From assembly GCF_031198435.1 (NCBI RefSeq), contig NZ_CP133548.1, forward strand, positions 1,738,501-1,802,500: DNA of 64,000 bases, read 5' to 3'. Position 1 is the stretch's first letter. Each line of letters opens with the position of its first letter. The position numbers and the translations under genes were made by a program. The stretch comes from Pleionea litopenaei (lineage in GTDB: Bacteria; Pseudomonadota; Gammaproteobacteria; Enterobacterales; Kangiellaceae). Below, piece by piece: positions 54,452 through 64,000 of the stretch. Under the pieces are notes generated by a model. The model saw nothing but the letters and a program-made list of their open reading frames with translations, searched no databases and was not told the origin of the DNA.

Positions 54452-55561
54452 TTAACTGGCCACCTGTTGAACCGGAATTTGGCGGCGTAATTTACGTTTT
54501 GTTTTATCATTAACCTTGCCAACCAGTTGACCACAAGCAGCGTCGATATCATCCCCTCGTGTTCGTCGCGTAATGACCGTAAAGCCACTTTTGCTCAGAA
54601 TATCGGTAAATCGCTCTATCGTCCGATTTGATGAAGTCTCATAACTGGTCTGAGGAAACGGATTGAAAGGAATCAAGTTAATCTTACTGGGCACATTTTT
54701 CAAGAGCTTTACTAATTCACGTGCGTGTTCTGGTTGATCGTTCACATCTTTTATCATTACGTACTCGATCGTCACCTTTTCTGACGCCTTTGATCGCTCT
54801 AAATAGCGCATTACAGATGGCATCAATACTTCGATCGGGTACTTTTTATTCAATGGAACCAATTCATCGCGAAGTGAATTATTCGGCGCATGCAACGACA
54901 AGGCTAACGCTACATCGATGTGATCTGCGAGTTTATCGAGCGCAGGCACCACGCCGGAGGTCGATACCGTGACACGACGCTTAGACAAGCCATAGCCCAA
55001 GTCATCCATCATGATATCCATAGCGTTCACGGAGTTTTCAAAATTCAGCAGCGGCTCACCCATCCCCATCATCACCACATTGGATACTCGGCGTTCACCG
55101 GTCAGTTTTTGACTTCCGAGTTTTTTCACCGCATACCAAACTTGGCCAATGATCTCTGCAACCGACAGATTTCGGTTAAACCCTTGTTGAGCGGTCGAAC
55201 AAAAAGAACATTCAAGGGCACAACCAATTTGGCTCGATACGCACAGGGTGCCACGTGATTTTTCAGGAATAAACACCGTTTCAATCGCTTGCCCACCATT
55301 TAAGCTCAATGCCCACTTGATGGTGCCATCATCAGAAATTTGTTCAGCAATGGCTTCTGGACCTTGAATATAGGCCACTTCACTGAGTTTGGTGCGCAAT
55401 GCTTTGCTCAGGTTGGTCATTTGGTCGAAATCGTCGACCCCCATGTGATGGATCCACTTCATAACCTGAGTAGCACGGAACGGCTTTTCGCCCATCTCTA
55501 AAAAGAACTGGGTTAGACCATCGCGATTCAGGTTGAGTAAATTCACTTTATCGTTACTCAT
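54452..55561 (-). CDS. rlmN: 23S rRNA/tRNA adenine-C2 methyltransferase
   Basis: 369 residues from ATG at 55561, chosen because AAGGTGA lies 7 bases upstream; a GTG at 55570 is also in frame. A radical-SAM enzyme with the cluster motif [16 protein letters not shown] (C-x-x-x-C-x-x-C, about C114, C118, C121), [12 protein letters not shown] and the second conserved Cys near DIDAACGQL. It methylates A2503 of 23S rRNA and A37 of tRNAs. Starts the rlmN-pilW-rodZ-ispG run. Confidence 0.95.
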   Translation of the reverse strand: MSNDKVNLLNLNRDGLTQFFLEMGEKPFRATQVMKWIHHMGVDDFDQMTNLSKALRTKLSEVAYIQGPEAIAEQISDDGTIKWALSLNGGQAIETVFIPEKSRGTLCVSSQIGCALECSFCSTAQQGFNRNLSVAEIIGQVWYAVKKLGSQKLTGERRVSNVVMMGMGEPLLNFENSVNAMDIMMDDLGYGLSKRRVTVSTSGVVPALDKLADHIDVALALSLHAPNNSLRDELVPLNKKYPIEVLMPSVMRYLERSKASEKVTIEYVMIKDVNDQPEHARELVKLLKNVPSKINLIPFNPFPQTSYETSSNRTIERFTDILSKSGFTVITRRTRGDDIDAACGQLVGKVNDKTKRKLRRQIPVQQVAS

Positions 55562-55675
55562 TACAGTCACCTTTTAGCGATTCAAGACAAATCGGGAGCA
55601 TTTAGAGTTCTCATACCGATAAAGTACTCTGACCGATTTTCTGGAATAAAGTTTTCATCGCATTAAAAATAAAAA

Positions 55676-55703
55676 CCCCCACCCTGCGATTGGCGGGTAG
55701 GGG
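55676..55703 (-). terminator. Terminator of ndk
   Basis: The imperfect stem CCCCCACCC/GGGTAGGGG around TGCGATTGGC is followed on the minus strand by TTTTTATTTTTAATG. It lies 20 bases past the ndk stop. Confidence 0.8.
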
Positions 55704-55722
55704 CCTAGCTTAGATCAGAATA

Positions 55723-56154
55723 TTAGCGAGTGCGAGGACAGATTTCTTCGTCAGAGAAGAAATAGGCAATTTCGCGAGCCGCTGACTCTGGAGCATCTGA
55801 ACCGTGAGCGGCGTTTTCATCAACAGAAACCGCGTAGTCTGCACGAATCGTTCCGCGTAGCGCTTCTTGTGGGTTAGTAGCACCCATGATTTCACGGTTT
55901 GCAGCAATGGCATTTTCACCTTCAAGTACCTGAACCATAACAGGACCAGAAGTCATGAACTCAACTAAAGCACCAAAGAATGGACGCTCTTTGTGCTCAG
56001 CATAAAAGCCTTCGGCTTGCTCTTTTGACATGTGAATCATTTTAGAAGCAATGATTTTAAGTCCTGCACGCTCAAAACGTGTGTAGATCTCACCAATAAC
56101 GTTTTTAGCAACTGCGTCAGGCTTAACGATAGAAAAAGTACGCTCGATGGCCAT
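55723..56154 (-). CDS. ndk: Nucleoside diphosphate kinase
   Basis: 143 residues from ATG at 56154, with GGAG 9 bases upstream; the longer frame to 56166 adds MEKI. The length equals E. coli Ndk. Landmarks are [34 protein letters not shown] and the active-site His117 in [16 protein letters not shown]. It exchanges terminal phosphates among nucleotides. The gene stands alone between rlmN and queC, with its own terminator. Confidence 0.95.
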   Translation of the reverse strand: MAIERTFSIVKPDAVAKNVIGEIYTRFERAGLKIIASKMIHMSKEQAEGFYAEHKERPFFGALVEFMTSGPVMVQVLEGENAIAANREIMGATNPQEALRGTIRADYAVSVDENAAHGSDAPESAAREIAYFFSDEEICPRTR

Positions 56155-56310
56155 TATTTTCTCCAAAATATTAGATTATTCAATAAGTTATAAATTTAAA
56201 GTCGCGCCTCAGTGAACCCTGACAACCTGGCCACTGAGTGCACAAAAATTCAGCGGCGCATTATACATGGGCAAGCCACAAAAGCCTAACATTCCTGCGC
56301 TAGACGCCAC

Positions 56311-56994
56311 TCACCGATAGCGCGTTGGGTCCTCGACGCCCGCTTCACTAAACGCCCGTTGACGTATTTTGCAACTGTCGCATTCGCCACACGCTGCGCC
56401 TTGCGCATCGGCTTGATAGCAAGATACGGTTTTGCCGTAATCCACGCCCAACGCTTGGCCTTGTCGAATGATATCGGCCTTGGTTAAGTGCAATAGTGGC
56501 GTTTCAATCATCGGGCCATGCCCTTCAACGCCCGCTTTGGTGGCCAAGTCAGCCATGGCTTGAAAGGCTTTAATGTATTCTGGTCGGCAATCCGGATAGC
56601 CCGAATAATCGACTGCGTTGACGCCCGCGTAAATCGCTCGCGCATCGATGACCTCTGCCCAAGCCAGTGCGATGGATAAAAAAACCGTATTTCGCGCCGG
56701 CACATAGGTCACCGGGATCCCATCGCCCTCTTCGGTGGGTACCTCAATGGTTGCATCGGTCAGCGCCGATCCACCAAACCCACCCAAATCGATAGGGATA
56801 ATGCGATGCGCGGCCACACCGGCTTCTTGTGCAATCACTTTAGCCGCTTCAAGCTCTGCGCTATGCCGCTGGCCATAACTGAAGCTCAATGCGTAAATCT
56901 CGTAGCCTTGTTGCTGTGCCAACGCCAAGCAGGTACTTGAATCTAGGCCACCTGACAGCAGCACAATGGCACTGCCGCGATTATTCTGTGTCAT
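56311..56994 (-). CDS. queC: 7-cyano-7-deazaguanine synthase
   Basis: 227 residues. ATP-binding SGGxDS motif in [19 protein letters not shown], then [39 protein letters not shown], and the zinc site near the end ([20 protein letters not shown]). It converts CDG to preQ0 in queuosine synthesis. It starts 6 bases after the queE stop, so the two form a transcription unit. queD and queF are not in the window. Confidence 0.95.
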   Translation of the reverse strand: MTQNNRGSAIVLLSGGLDSSTCLALAQQQGYEIYALSFSYGQRHSAELEAAKVIAQEAGVAAHRIIPIDLGGFGGSALTDATIEVPTEEGDGIPVTYVPARNTVFLSIALAWAEVIDARAIYAGVNAVDYSGYPDCRPEYIKAFQAMADLATKAGVEGHGPMIETPLLHLTKADIIRQGQALGVDYGKTVSCYQADAQGAACGECDSCKIRQRAFSEAGVEDPTRYR

Positions 56995-57000
56995 ATCGGG

Positions 57001-57645
57001 CTATCTCCCTGGCTCATCGTTCCAAAGTATTTTATGCAACTGCACTTGAAATCTAACCGGCAAATTATCGGCGACAATCCAGTCTGCCAGCTGCGACGGG
57101 GCAAGCTGTTCGAAACTGGGAGAAAATAATACGTCGCAGCGCTGGTTTAGCTTAAGTTCATCCAGTTTAAACCGCGCCCACTGATAGTCTTGCTTCGAAC
57201 AAATCACGAATTTGATTTCATCGGTGGGCTTCAATAAATCGATATTGCTCCACAGATTGCGCTCCATTTCTCCCGAATCGGGCGTTTTTAGGTCGAGTAC
57301 GACCGACACTCTCGGGTCAACGCCACTAATATCCATTGCGCCACTGGTCTCAATCGACACCGATAATCCAGCGTCACACAATTCGGTTAATAACGCTTCA
57401 CAGCCGGCTTTTTGTGCCAAAGGCTCGCCACCGGTCACGGTGACATGCTGTGTTTTGAAGCCTTTCACTTGTTCAACCACCGACTCTAATGATTGGTATT
57501 CACCCCCCGTAAATGCATAGGCAGTGTCACAATAATGGCAGCGCAATGGGCAGCCAGTCAGCCGCACAAACACCGTTGGCAGACCAATGGTACGGGATTC
57601 ACCTTGCAGGGAGTGGAAAACTTCTGTAATTCGCAGTCGGGTCAC
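57001..57645 (-). CDS. queE: 7-carboxy-7-deazaguanine synthase
   Basis: 214 residues starting with GTG at 57645. A radical-SAM enzyme with GCPLRCHYCDTAYAF (C32, C36, C39) and HVTVTGGEPLAQ. It makes CDG from 6-carboxytetrahydropterin, the step before QueC. FHSLQGESRTIGLPTVFVRL is typical of the gammaproteobacterial QueE group. It follows the tol-pal-cpoB cluster after a terminator at 57719. Confidence 0.93.
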   Translation of the reverse strand: MTRLRITEVFHSLQGESRTIGLPTVFVRLTGCPLRCHYCDTAYAFTGGEYQSLESVVEQVKGFKTQHVTVTGGEPLAQKAGCEALLTELCDAGLSVSIETSGAMDISGVDPRVSVVLDLKTPDSGEMERNLWSNIDLLKPTDEIKFVICSKQDYQWARFKLDELKLNQRCDVLFSPSFEQLAPSQLADWIVADNLPVRFQVQLHKILWNDEPGR

Positions 57646-57718
57646 AATATGGATAAACTTTGTTCAAAATGGGCGCACATTCTAATCACTCACCCAAGTA
57701 AGGTAAAGCAATAAAAAA

Positions 57719-57733
57719 GGCTCCATTGGAGCC
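57719..57733 (-). terminator. Terminator of the tol-pal-cpoB operon
   Basis: GGCTCC-ATT-GGAGCC is followed on the minus strand by TTTTTTATT. It lies 31 bases past the cpoB stop. Confidence 0.85.
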
Positions 57734-57763
57734 TTTGATTACCGCAGATTGGGTAAAATAGAT

Positions 57764-58534
57764 TTACTTCAGCTTCTGTAATTCATTACGCGCCAGCTGT
57801 TCAGTGGTGCCGTCGTAACGTTCAATCACTTGGTTGAAGATCGCTTTCGCTTCGTTGATTTTATTTTGCATCACCAAGACTTTGCCTTGTTTGAGTAGCG
57901 CATCAGCGGCTCGACTGGAATTACCAAACTGCTTAGTCACGGTCTGATAGGAGGCTAATGCCAAGTCGAGTTTATTTTGAATGTAGTAAATTTGCCCTAA
58001 CCAGTAATGCACGCTGGCTTCGTACTGGCTCTTTGGGTAGCGCGACAGAAAGCTTTGATAATCGGCAATCGCTTGGTCGTATTGCTTATTACGTACCTTA
58101 GCGAATATTTGCTGATAATCAGAGTGTACGTCACCGCCTGCTTGATTACTCGAGCCTGTGTTAGACGCAGTGCTGGGTAGAGTGCTGGTGGTCGCGGTGG
58201 ATGATCCGCTGCTATCGTTAGCGGCTGATCCAGAATTTTGTAATTTGGCTAAACGACGTTCAATATCGCTGTATAAATCGCGTTGTCGCTCTTGCAGTTG
58301 CTTCAATTGATATTCGTGTTGCTCAATTTGCCCGCGCAGTTTCTGCAATTCTTGTTGAATCGCATTAATCTGAAACATGATGTCGGCCTGAAGCTGGCCA
58401 CGGGTTTCTGCCATTTGCTCCAATCGAGTTAAACGCTCTTCGACTGACTGAGCTGCAATACCGCTAGCAGAAAATGCCGACAGCACTGCAAGCAGTGCTG
58501 TCGATAGAAAGACGCGGCTTTTCTTAACCTTCAT
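57764..58534 (-). CDS. cpoB: Cell division coordinator CpoB (YbgF)
   Basis: 256 residues. A signal peptide (about 1-28) is followed by a trimerising coiled coil (about 30-100: QADIMFQINAIQQELQKLRG), a Ser/Thr/Asn-rich linker and three TPRs (about 130-256; YPKSQYEASVHYWLGQIYYI). It coordinates outer-membrane constriction with septal peptidoglycan synthesis through TolA and PBP1B. Its ATG overlaps the end of pal by 11 bases. Confidence 0.92.
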   Translation of the reverse strand: MKVKKSRVFLSTALLAVLSAFSASGIAAQSVEERLTRLEQMAETRGQLQADIMFQINAIQQELQKLRGQIEQHEYQLKQLQERQRDLYSDIERRLAKLQNSGSAANDSSGSSTATTSTLPSTASNTGSSNQAGGDVHSDYQQIFAKVRNKQYDQAIADYQSFLSRYPKSQYEASVHYWLGQIYYIQNKLDLALASYQTVTKQFGNSSRAADALLKQGKVLVMQNKINEAKAIFNQVIERYDGTTEQLARNELQKLK

Positions 58535-59042
58535 AGTTTAGAACAGCGCGACGATTCTTTTCCCAAGCCATTTCGTTATGAGCTGGGTTCGCTGGGTTTT
58601 CTTCACCGTAGCTAACCACACGAATTTGTGAAGAAGTCACACCGTAGCTCATTAAGATGTCACGTACAGAGTTACCACGACGCTCACCTAACGCTAAGTT
58701 GTACTCAGGCGTACCACGCTCGTCACAGTGACCTTCAACCACGATTTGAACACCTGGGTTGCGGCTTAAGAACCAAGCGTGTGCTTTTAACAAATCTTGG
58801 TACTCAGATTTAACCGTTGAATCATCAAACTCGAAGTAAACCGTGCGAACTTTACGAGCTTCTTCATTAAGACGCTTCGCTTTATCTTCTGCACTCTCTA
58901 CTTGAGGCGTTGTAGTCTCAACTTGATTTTCAACTGTATCAGTAGTTTCTGGACCAGTACCAGTATCACTACCAGAACACGCAAATAAGAATAGCGCGGG
59001 CAAAGTAACTAAAATGCTTTTCCCCAGACCTTTGATTGACAT
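58524..59042 (-). CDS. pal: Peptidoglycan-associated lipoprotein Pal
   Basis: 172 residues. Lipobox LFAC at Cys22, an acidic/Thr linker, and an OmpA-like peptidoglycan-binding domain (about 65-172): RTVYFEFDDSTVKSEYQDLL, VEGHCDERGTPEYNLALGER and VSYGEENPANPAHNE. The DxxDxRG-type site that binds diaminopimelate is in CDERGTPEYN. Translationally coupled with cpoB by an 11-base overlap. Confidence 0.96.
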   Translation of the reverse strand: MSIKGLGKSILVTLPALFLFACSGSDTGTGPETTDTVENQVETTTPQVESAEDKAKRLNEEARKVRTVYFEFDDSTVKSEYQDLLKAHAWFLSRNPGVQIVVEGHCDERGTPEYNLALGERRGNSVRDILMSYGVTSSQIRVVSYGEENPANPAHNEMAWEKNRRAVLNYEG

Positions 59043-59125
59043 TTTTGTAGCTCCTATCGTTTTTTTAAAATAAAACCTGTTGTTATTAACCTACAGTGCC
59101 GCTGGCACTATTTCTGCCAATAACG

Positions 59126-60469
59126 TCACTGAATTAAAAATGGCGACCAAGCGGGCGCTTTTACTTCACCCTGTTTAGCCGGAAGGCGGACTTTGAACCG
59201 ACCATCGGTCGAAACTTGAGCCAACACCTGACGACCATTATGGATCGTCGCATAGATTACCATGGTTCCGTTCGGAGCTAAACTGGGAGATTCATCTAAA
59301 AGGGTATCTGTGAGGATCTGCATAGTCCCCGTCTCAATATCTTGTTTTGCGATATGATAGACACCATTCGTTCTGTTCACGAGGATAATGCTTTTTCCGT
59401 CCGGTGTATAGGCCGCACTGGCATTATATTCGCCCTCAAAGGTCACTCGCTCCGGGCGTCCACCACGCACACTGACTCGATAAATTTGCGGGCGTAAGCC
59501 ACGATCTGAGGTAAATAGAATCCATTGTCCATCTGGCGAAAACTCGGGTTCTGTGTCAATAACGTTAGGTCCCGTGTTGGTTAAGCGACGATATTGGCGC
59601 GTTGTTAAATCTAAAATGTAGATTTCGGCATTACCGTCTTTTGATAGGGTAAGCGCTAATTTACGGCCATCGGGAGAAAAAACAGGCGCGCTATTGATAC
59701 CTGGAAACGCCGCTATCATGGTGCGTTGGCCAGTATAAATCTGTTGCAAGTAAATTTCTGAACGACCATTTTCGAACGAAACATACGCTATGGCTTTACC
59801 GTCAGGTGACCAAGTTGGTGACATGATGGCTTCTTCACTGGTGTAGAGACTTTCAGCGTTATGGCCGTCGCTGTCTGCGATATACAATTGAAACGGGCGA
59901 GATTTCGAGCGATCGACGGTAACATAAGCGACGCGCGTGGCAAATGCTCCTTTTACTCCGGTAAGTGCTTCATAAATGTTATCCGCCACCTGATGCGAGT
60001 AAAACCGAAAGTTTTGCGTTCCTGCCGAACCGGAATTATTCAAGAGTAAGAAGTCACTGTTACTGACGAGCTCCCCGCCTTCGACTCGCTGTTGCGGCTT
60101 GAACACATCAATTAACTGGTATTTAACCGAAAATTGACCTGGCGTCACCTCTTCAACCGAACCAACCACGACCGCTTCAATACCTTTTTCCTTCCATTGT
60201 TGAATGCTGACCTGCTCGTAAGACGTCGGTAACTCTGGCATTTCATTGAATGGCATGGGATTAAAACGCCCGCTTCGACGCAAATCGGCGGCTATAATCG
60301 CAGACATATCGTGGGGTGGTTTGCCCGATACACCGGAGTAGTTAAATGGCACAACCGCCACTGGTCGCGCGAAACTCATACCGTCTTCGATAATAATATC
60401 AAAGTTAATGTCGGCCCGCGCAGCACTCAACACCAGCACGGAAAATAAAATGGCCAACTTTTTCATCAT
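59126..60469 (-). CDS. tolB: Tol-Pal system protein TolB
   Basis: 447 residues. Signal peptide (MMKKLAILFSVLVLSAARA), an N-terminal alpha/beta domain (about 20-165) that ends at the TolA-binding region, and a six-bladed PD40 propeller (about 195-430; AYVTVDRSKSRPFQLYIADS, PTWSPDGKAIAYVSFENGRS). It cycles between Pal and TolA. The N-terminal TolB box region includes INFDIIIEDGMSFARPVAVV. Start ATG preceded by AAAGA. Confidence 0.95.
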   Translation of the reverse strand: MMKKLAILFSVLVLSAARADINFDIIIEDGMSFARPVAVVPFNYSGVSGKPPHDMSAIIAADLRRSGRFNPMPFNEMPELPTSYEQVSIQQWKEKGIEAVVVGSVEEVTPGQFSVKYQLIDVFKPQQRVEGGELVSNSDFLLLNNSGSAGTQNFRFYSHQVADNIYEALTGVKGAFATRVAYVTVDRSKSRPFQLYIADSDGHNAESLYTSEEAIMSPTWSPDGKAIAYVSFENGRSEIYLQQIYTGQRTMIAAFPGINSAPVFSPDGRKLALTLSKDGNAEIYILDLTTRQYRRLTNTGPNVIDTEPEFSPDGQWILFTSDRGLRPQIYRVSVRGGRPERVTFEGEYNASAAYTPDGKSIILVNRTNGVYHIAKQDIETGTMQILTDTLLDESPSLAPNGTMVIYATIHNGRQVLAQVSTDGRFKVRLPAKQGEVKAPAWSPFLIQ

Positions 60470-60498
60470 TCTTTAATTACCTTACCTGTTAAACATGG

Positions 60499-61290
60499 TT
60501 ATATGTTCGGACTTAAGCCCAAGGATATATTTAAACTGCGTAATTCATCGATAACCGCCGGATCTTTGCTCATAGGAAAAGGCGCAGCCTTTACCACCGC
60601 CCGCTCTGCAGAGTCACAATATCGACCTTGTTGATCGAGGATTTTAAATCCTAAAAGGATTCCTCCAGGCCCGAGACGCAAGTTAAAATCGCAGTAGCCA
60701 GCATTCTCTGGTTGATTCCAATACTGTCGAATTTTACCTTCTATTCGGCTTCGATAAATGGCCGCTTCAGACATCACCGCCTCTCGTTGCGCTGCCATTG
60801 CTTGTTGTTCAGCCGCCAACTGTTCTGCCATGAATTCTTCTTCACGTTGTCGTTGCTCGGCGAGCGCTTGATCACGTTTTTTTTGTTCCTCTAATTCTTT
60901 CTTCTTCTGCTCAGCAAGTTGCTCTGCTTTTTTCTTCGCTTCGGCATCACGCTTCTTTTTCGCTTCGGCTTCTTTGCGTTTTTTTTCATCGGCAATTTTC
61001 TTTTGCCGTAATTTTTCCGCCTCTCGCTTTTTGCGCTCAAGTTCTTGCTGCTTTTTCTTTTGATCTTGAGTATTGGTTTTCTTTGGCGTTGTTTTCGGCG
61101 GTGGTTTTTTCTGCTGCTGTTCAACCAATTGTTTAATGGCGGCTCCATCAACCGCTTTCGCGCGAATGTTCGGTGCGACTTTTTCGCGCACTTCAACACT
61201 GTCGAATGAATACATGATGATCATTGCAACGAGCAGCAGCAAATGAGCGGCTCCTGAAATGATTAACGATATAATTAAGCGTTTACTCAA
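60499..61290 (-). CDS. tolA: Tol-Pal system protein TolA
   Basis: 263 residues; the only sensible start is TTG at 61290, preceded by GGAG. One transmembrane helix (LIISLIISGAAHLLLLVAMI, about 5-25), a long Lys/Glu/Ala coiled-coil domain II (about 65-165; KKREAEKLRQKKIADEKKRK), and a short C-terminal domain III (about 180-263; EAIYRSRIEGKIRQYWNQPE, then FNLRLGPGGILLGFK). TolA links TolQR in the inner membrane with TolB/Pal. Domain II is shorter than in E. coli TolA (421 residues). Confidence 0.92.
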   Translation of the reverse strand: MSKRLIISLIISGAAHLLLLVAMIIMYSFDSVEVREKVAPNIRAKAVDGAAIKQLVEQQQKKPPPKTTPKKTNTQDQKKKQQELERKKREAEKLRQKKIADEKKRKEAEAKKKRDAEAKKKAEQLAEQKKKELEEQKKRDQALAEQRQREEEFMAEQLAAEQQAMAAQREAVMSEAAIYRSRIEGKIRQYWNQPENAGYCDFNLRLGPGGILLGFKILDQQGRYCDSAERAVVKAAPFPMSKDPAVIDELRSLNISLGLSPNI

Positions 61291-61301
61291 ACCCGTCTCC
61301 G

Positions 61302-61721
61302 CTATTCAAGGGGTTCGGTCATTAGGCCAACGCTTTCGATGCCCACTTCTTGTTGCAACAACACCATTAAACGAATCACTTTATCGTAAGCTACATTTTT
61401 ATCACCATTGATCATAATGCTGACCTTAGGGTGCGTTTCTTTGTATTTCTCAACGAGCGCCACCAGTTCTTGGGGTTCAAGCGCTTGATCGCGATTCTCT
61501 CCCAAAGAAAGGTAGTAATTACCACTGGCGTCAATGCTGGCAATTAATGGCGGTTCTTCGTCCGCAGGCAATGGTTCACTGGCGGCTTGTGGCAAATCAA
61601 CGGTGACACCCGCGGTAATTAACGGTGCCGTGATCATAAAAATCACCAACAGCACCAACATCACATCGATGTAGGGCACCACATTAATTTCGGCCATTGG
61701 CTTGCGACGATTGGGTTTCAT
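61302..61721 (-). CDS. tolR: Tol-Pal system protein TolR
   Basis: 139 residues. One transmembrane helix with the conserved Asp of ExbD/TolR proton channels (INVVPYIDVMLVLLVIFMIT; Asp in YIDVML), then a periplasmic domain ending EVGIESVGLMTEP. It uses the proton motive force with TolQ. Its start codon follows the tolQ stop by only three bases. Confidence 0.93.
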   Translation of the reverse strand: MKPNRRKPMAEINVVPYIDVMLVLLVIFMITAPLITAGVTVDLPQAASEPLPADEEPPLIASIDASGNYYLSLGENRDQALEPQELVALVEKYKETHPKVSIMINGDKNVAYDKVIRLMVLLQQEVGIESVGLMTEPLE

Positions 61722-61724
61722 CCG

Positions 61725-62414
61725 CTAGCCCTCAGTGGCGCTGTGCGCTTTACGATGCAAAATACCCGAGAACTCTTCTACAAAGTTGTCGTACTGATTT
61801 TCAACTTTCTGCACTGAGTGATTGAATTTGTTATAGGCGATAACCGCTGGAATCGCGGCAAATAGGCCCATTGCGGTGGCAATCAAGGCTTCTGCGATAC
61901 CTGGTGCGACCATGGCGAGTGTCGCCTGTTTAACCGACCCTAATGCGATAAATGAGTTCATAATGCCCCATACGGTACCAAATAGACCAATGTACGGCGT
62001 GGTTGAACCCACCGTTGCCAAGAATGACAAATGATTTTCAAGCTTATCAATTTCACGCGAATGCACCACGCGCATTGCTCGATGAGCTCCCTCCATCACC
62101 GCGCCGGCAGAGGTTCCCTTTTGATTACGTAATCGTACAAACTCGCGGTAACCAGCCATAAACACCAGCTCCATGCCCGACGGGGGAATGCGTCGTGAGC
62201 CGAGTTCATTGTATAACTTGCTTAAATCGACGCCCGACCAAAACTTATCTTCGAACTGTCGCGACGATGTCGCGGCAAGCTTAAGGGTGCGATAGCGATC
62301 GACAATCATGCCCCAAGACAGTAACGAAATTACCACCAAAGCGAGCATGATCAGCTGAACGATCAGGCTAGCATTAAGAAATAAACCAATTATGGACATT
62401 TGATCATGCGTCAC
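61725..62414 (-). CDS. tolQ: Tol-Pal system protein TolQ
   Basis: 229 residues from the GTG at 62414 (an ATG at 62399 is an alternative); the GTG reading aligns with the start of E. coli TolQ. Three transmembrane helices, ASLIVQLIMLALVVISLLSW, PYIGLFGTVWGIMNSFIALG and ALIATAMGLFAAIPAVIAYN, as in MotA/TolQ/ExbB proteins. Forms the proton channel with TolR. Overlaps the end of ybgC by 11 bases. Confidence 0.94.
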   Translation of the reverse strand: MTHDQMSIIGLFLNASLIVQLIMLALVVISLLSWGMIVDRYRTLKLAATSSRQFEDKFWSGVDLSKLYNELGSRRIPPSGMELVFMAGYREFVRLRNQKGTSAGAVMEGAHRAMRVVHSREIDKLENHLSFLATVGSTTPYIGLFGTVWGIMNSFIALGSVKQATLAMVAPGIAEALIATAMGLFAAIPAVIAYNKFNHSVQKVENQYDNFVEEFSGILHRKAHSATEG

Positions 62415-62811
62415 GAGACATTTCCTCTAATAATTCTTCTGGCATTGGACGAGGTCGCATCGTGCTTAACGTGACACATACGACTAAAATTTCACCTTCG
62501 GCGTAAACCAATTCGCGGTCGTTCGCTGATACAATTTTCTGGTGAAATAAAACTCTTACACCGCGTATCTCTTTGATAGTGGATACCACTTCGAGCGCGT
62601 CGTTAAAGCGCGCCGGACGGTAATAATCGACCTGCGCTCGACGAACCGCAAACGCGATATCTTGATCGATTAAAACACTTTGATCCAACCCCCAATGACG
62701 TAGCCATTCCGTACGACCACGCTCCATAAACTTGAGGTAATTGGCGTAATAAACAACACCGGCAACATCGGTGTCTTCGTAATAGACCCTAATCGGAAAT
62801 GAAAATTCCAT
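62404..62811 (-). CDS. ybgC: Acyl-CoA thioesterase YbgC
   Basis: About 135 residues from ATG at 62811 (MEFSFPIRVYYEDTDVAGVV), close to the length of the E. coli protein; the frame to 62844 is less likely. The hot-dog fold thioesterase motif YYEDTDVAGVVYYANYLKFM contains the catalytic Asp of the YEDTD group. Conserved first gene of the tol-pal cluster, acting on acyl-CoA or acyl-ACP in lipid metabolism. Confidence 0.9.
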   Translation of the reverse strand: MEFSFPIRVYYEDTDVAGVVYYANYLKFMERGRTEWLRHWGLDQSVLIDQDIAFAVRRAQVDYYRPARFNDALEVVSTIKEIRGVRVLFHQKIVSANDRELVYAEGEILVVCVTLSTMRPRPMPEELLEEMSRDA

Positions 62812-62993
62812 CGCGCTACCATTTTGTCTTTGATGCAAACGCATAGTTTAACAACATAAATCAAGAATTGTTGATATCGAATTGAAAACTAAAGAAATTC
62901 GACGCCACACTATACCGGTTTTATCTCATTAGATGAATGCACAGAGGGTTTCAAAGTGTGAATAGCGTCGAATCTTTTGCAGAATTAACTGAG

Positions 62994-64000
62994 CTATGAG
63001 TCAAAAAGATCGCTTTTCTGCGGAATGATATCGAAATGCTGGTAAGCACGAGGGGTTGCAACGCGCCCACGCGGCGTACGTTGAATGTACCCTTGTTGAA
63101 TTAAATAGGGCTCGATGACATCGCCGATGGTATCTCGCTCTTCACCAATGGCCGCGGCCAGTGTGTCTAGGCCGACAGGGCCACCAGAGAATTTATCGAT
63201 GATGGCCAACAAAAGTTTGCGATCCATGGTATCGAATCCTTGCTCATCGACCTCGAGCATATTCAGTGCTTTGGCGGCCACCTCATTTGAAATAACACCG
63301 TCGGCTTTCACTTCGGCATAATCGCGCACACGGCGCAGTAAACGGTTTGCAATACGTGGCGTTCCGCGCGATCGGCGGGCGACTTCATTCGCGCCCTCAG
63401 GTTCGGCCGACAGGCCTAGGATATTTGCTGAGCGCATCACAATATCCGCCAGCTCTGCATTATTATAAAACTCAAGACGCTGCACGATACCAAAACGGTC
63501 TCGTAACGGTGATGTTAATAATCCCGCTCGAGTCGTCGCTCCCACCAGCGTGAAAGGCGGCAAATCGAGTTTGATAGACCGTGCAGCCGGACCTTCGCCA
63601 ATCATAATATCGAGTTGATAATCTTCCATGGCTGGGTACAAGATTTCTTCGACCATTGGGCTCAAACGATGTATTTCATCAATAAACAACACGTCATTTT
63701 CTTCTAAATTGGTCAACAATGCGGCCAAATCACCGGCTTTTTCTAACACGGGTCCTGAAGTGAACTTGATGGCGACGCCCATCTCATTGGCAATAATATT
63801 TGCCAAGGTGGTTTTGCCTAACCCGGGAGGACCAAAAATTAACACGTGGTCCAACGCATCTTGGCGCGATTTCGCCGCCTGTAAAAAGATCTCCATCTGC
63901 TCTTTGACTTGCGACTGCCCAACATAGTCCGCCAGCTTCGTGGGACGGATCGCCCGATCAATGCGATCTTCATCAGAAGGTTGCGCCGTTCCAGCAATGA
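62994..64000 (-). CDS. ruvB: Holliday junction branch-migration helicase RuvB (5' end outside)
   Basis: The frame stays open to the right window edge; 335 residues are visible, ending [18 protein letters not shown]. The first visible residues before the Met at 63896 read [18 protein letters not shown], the normal RuvB N-terminal region. Walker A is [13 protein letters not shown], Walker [12 protein letters not shown], with sensor [18 protein letters not shown]. It drives branch migration with RuvA. Only a few N-terminal residues are missing. Confidence 0.96.
   Translation of the reverse strand, partial: IAGTAQPSDEDRIDRAIRPTKLADYVGQSQVKEQMEIFLQAAKSRQDALDHVLIFGPPGLGKTTLANIIANEMGVAIKFTSGPVLEKAGDLAALLTNLEENDVLFIDEIHRLSPMVEEILYPAMEDYQLDIMIGEGPAARSIKLDLPPFTLVGATTRAGLLTSPLRDRFGIVQRLEFYNNAELADIVMRSANILGLSAEPEGANEVARRSRGTPRIANRLLRRVRDYAEVKADGVISNEVAAKALNMLEVDEQGFDTMDRKLLLAIIDKFSGGPVGLDTLAAAIGEERDTIGDVIEPYLIQQGYIQRTPRGRVATPRAYQHFDIIPQKSDLFDS

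Overview
The window reads as chromosomal DNA of a free-living, probably marine gammaproteobacterium. The evidence is the gene order of its conserved blocks (ruvB-ybgC-tolQRAB-pal-cpoB-queE-queC; ndk-rlmN-pilW-rodZ-ispG; hisS-yfgM-bamB-der; xseA divergent from guaB-guaA-tadA), together with a fused IcmF-type mutase, a tricorn-like S41 protease and many exported lipoproteins. A relative of the Kangiella/Aliikangiella/Pleionea group is my best guess, but I infer this from gene content only. I see no rRNA or tRNA genes, CRISPR array, prophage or replication origin.

Region 1 (about 1-13.3 kb) is accessory. It holds mostly small same-strand genes of unknown function: secreted or lipoprotein products, zinc-ribbon and CPCC proteins, a GFA-fold protein, a Beta_propel lipoprotein, a DUF1996 protein and one intact IS481-family element. 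Its gaps are studded with a roughly 30-bp palindrome (arms GTTGGGTTA/TAACCCAAC), which culminates in three 171-bp tandem units at 12.8-13.3 kb. One small gene (3335-3637) is intact apart from a single in-frame TGA.

Region 2 (13.3-26 kb) is mixed. It has the tricorn-like protease, a MarR regulator with two strong operator palindromes facing a MAPEG protein, and a metallo-beta-lactamase-fold (MBL) hydrolase. The 3' end of the hydrolase gene is duplicated 1.4 kb away, and between the two copies lie two membrane-protein genes and a second gene interrupted by one in-frame TGA. Also here are a low-molecular-weight phosphatase-like protein overlapping a very basic small protein whose leader contains the complement of the 16S rRNA 530 loop, an MTIP-type nucleoside phosphorylase, a degenerate CPBP protein and a PGPGW protein.

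Region 3 (26-41 kb) holds the IcmF-type mutase, an EamA transporter, a DUF1877 protein, a REC-domain regulator, tadA, guaA, guaB, xseA, and a TetR regulator followed by an LpxR-family outer-membrane protein, with three GACCGGTC/GACCGATCGGTC operator-like sites.

Region 4 (41-64 kb) is the housekeeping backbone: der, bamB, yfgM and hisS, a 1499-residue propeller/PAS/GGDEF/EAL sensor on the opposite strand, then an SDR, ispG, rodZ, pilW, rlmN, ndk, queC, queE, the complete tol-pal-cpoB operon with ybgC, and the 3' part of ruvB at the right edge. The sensor and the SDR separate ispG from hisS, which are neighbours in many relatives.

The points most worth a second look are the two small genes each broken by one in-frame UGA, the antisense-16S leader, the mosaic MBL-gene duplication, the 171-bp repeat array, and a class of degenerate 15-18-bp tandem repeats that recurs in several gaps and, with the same 18-bp period, inside rodZ.
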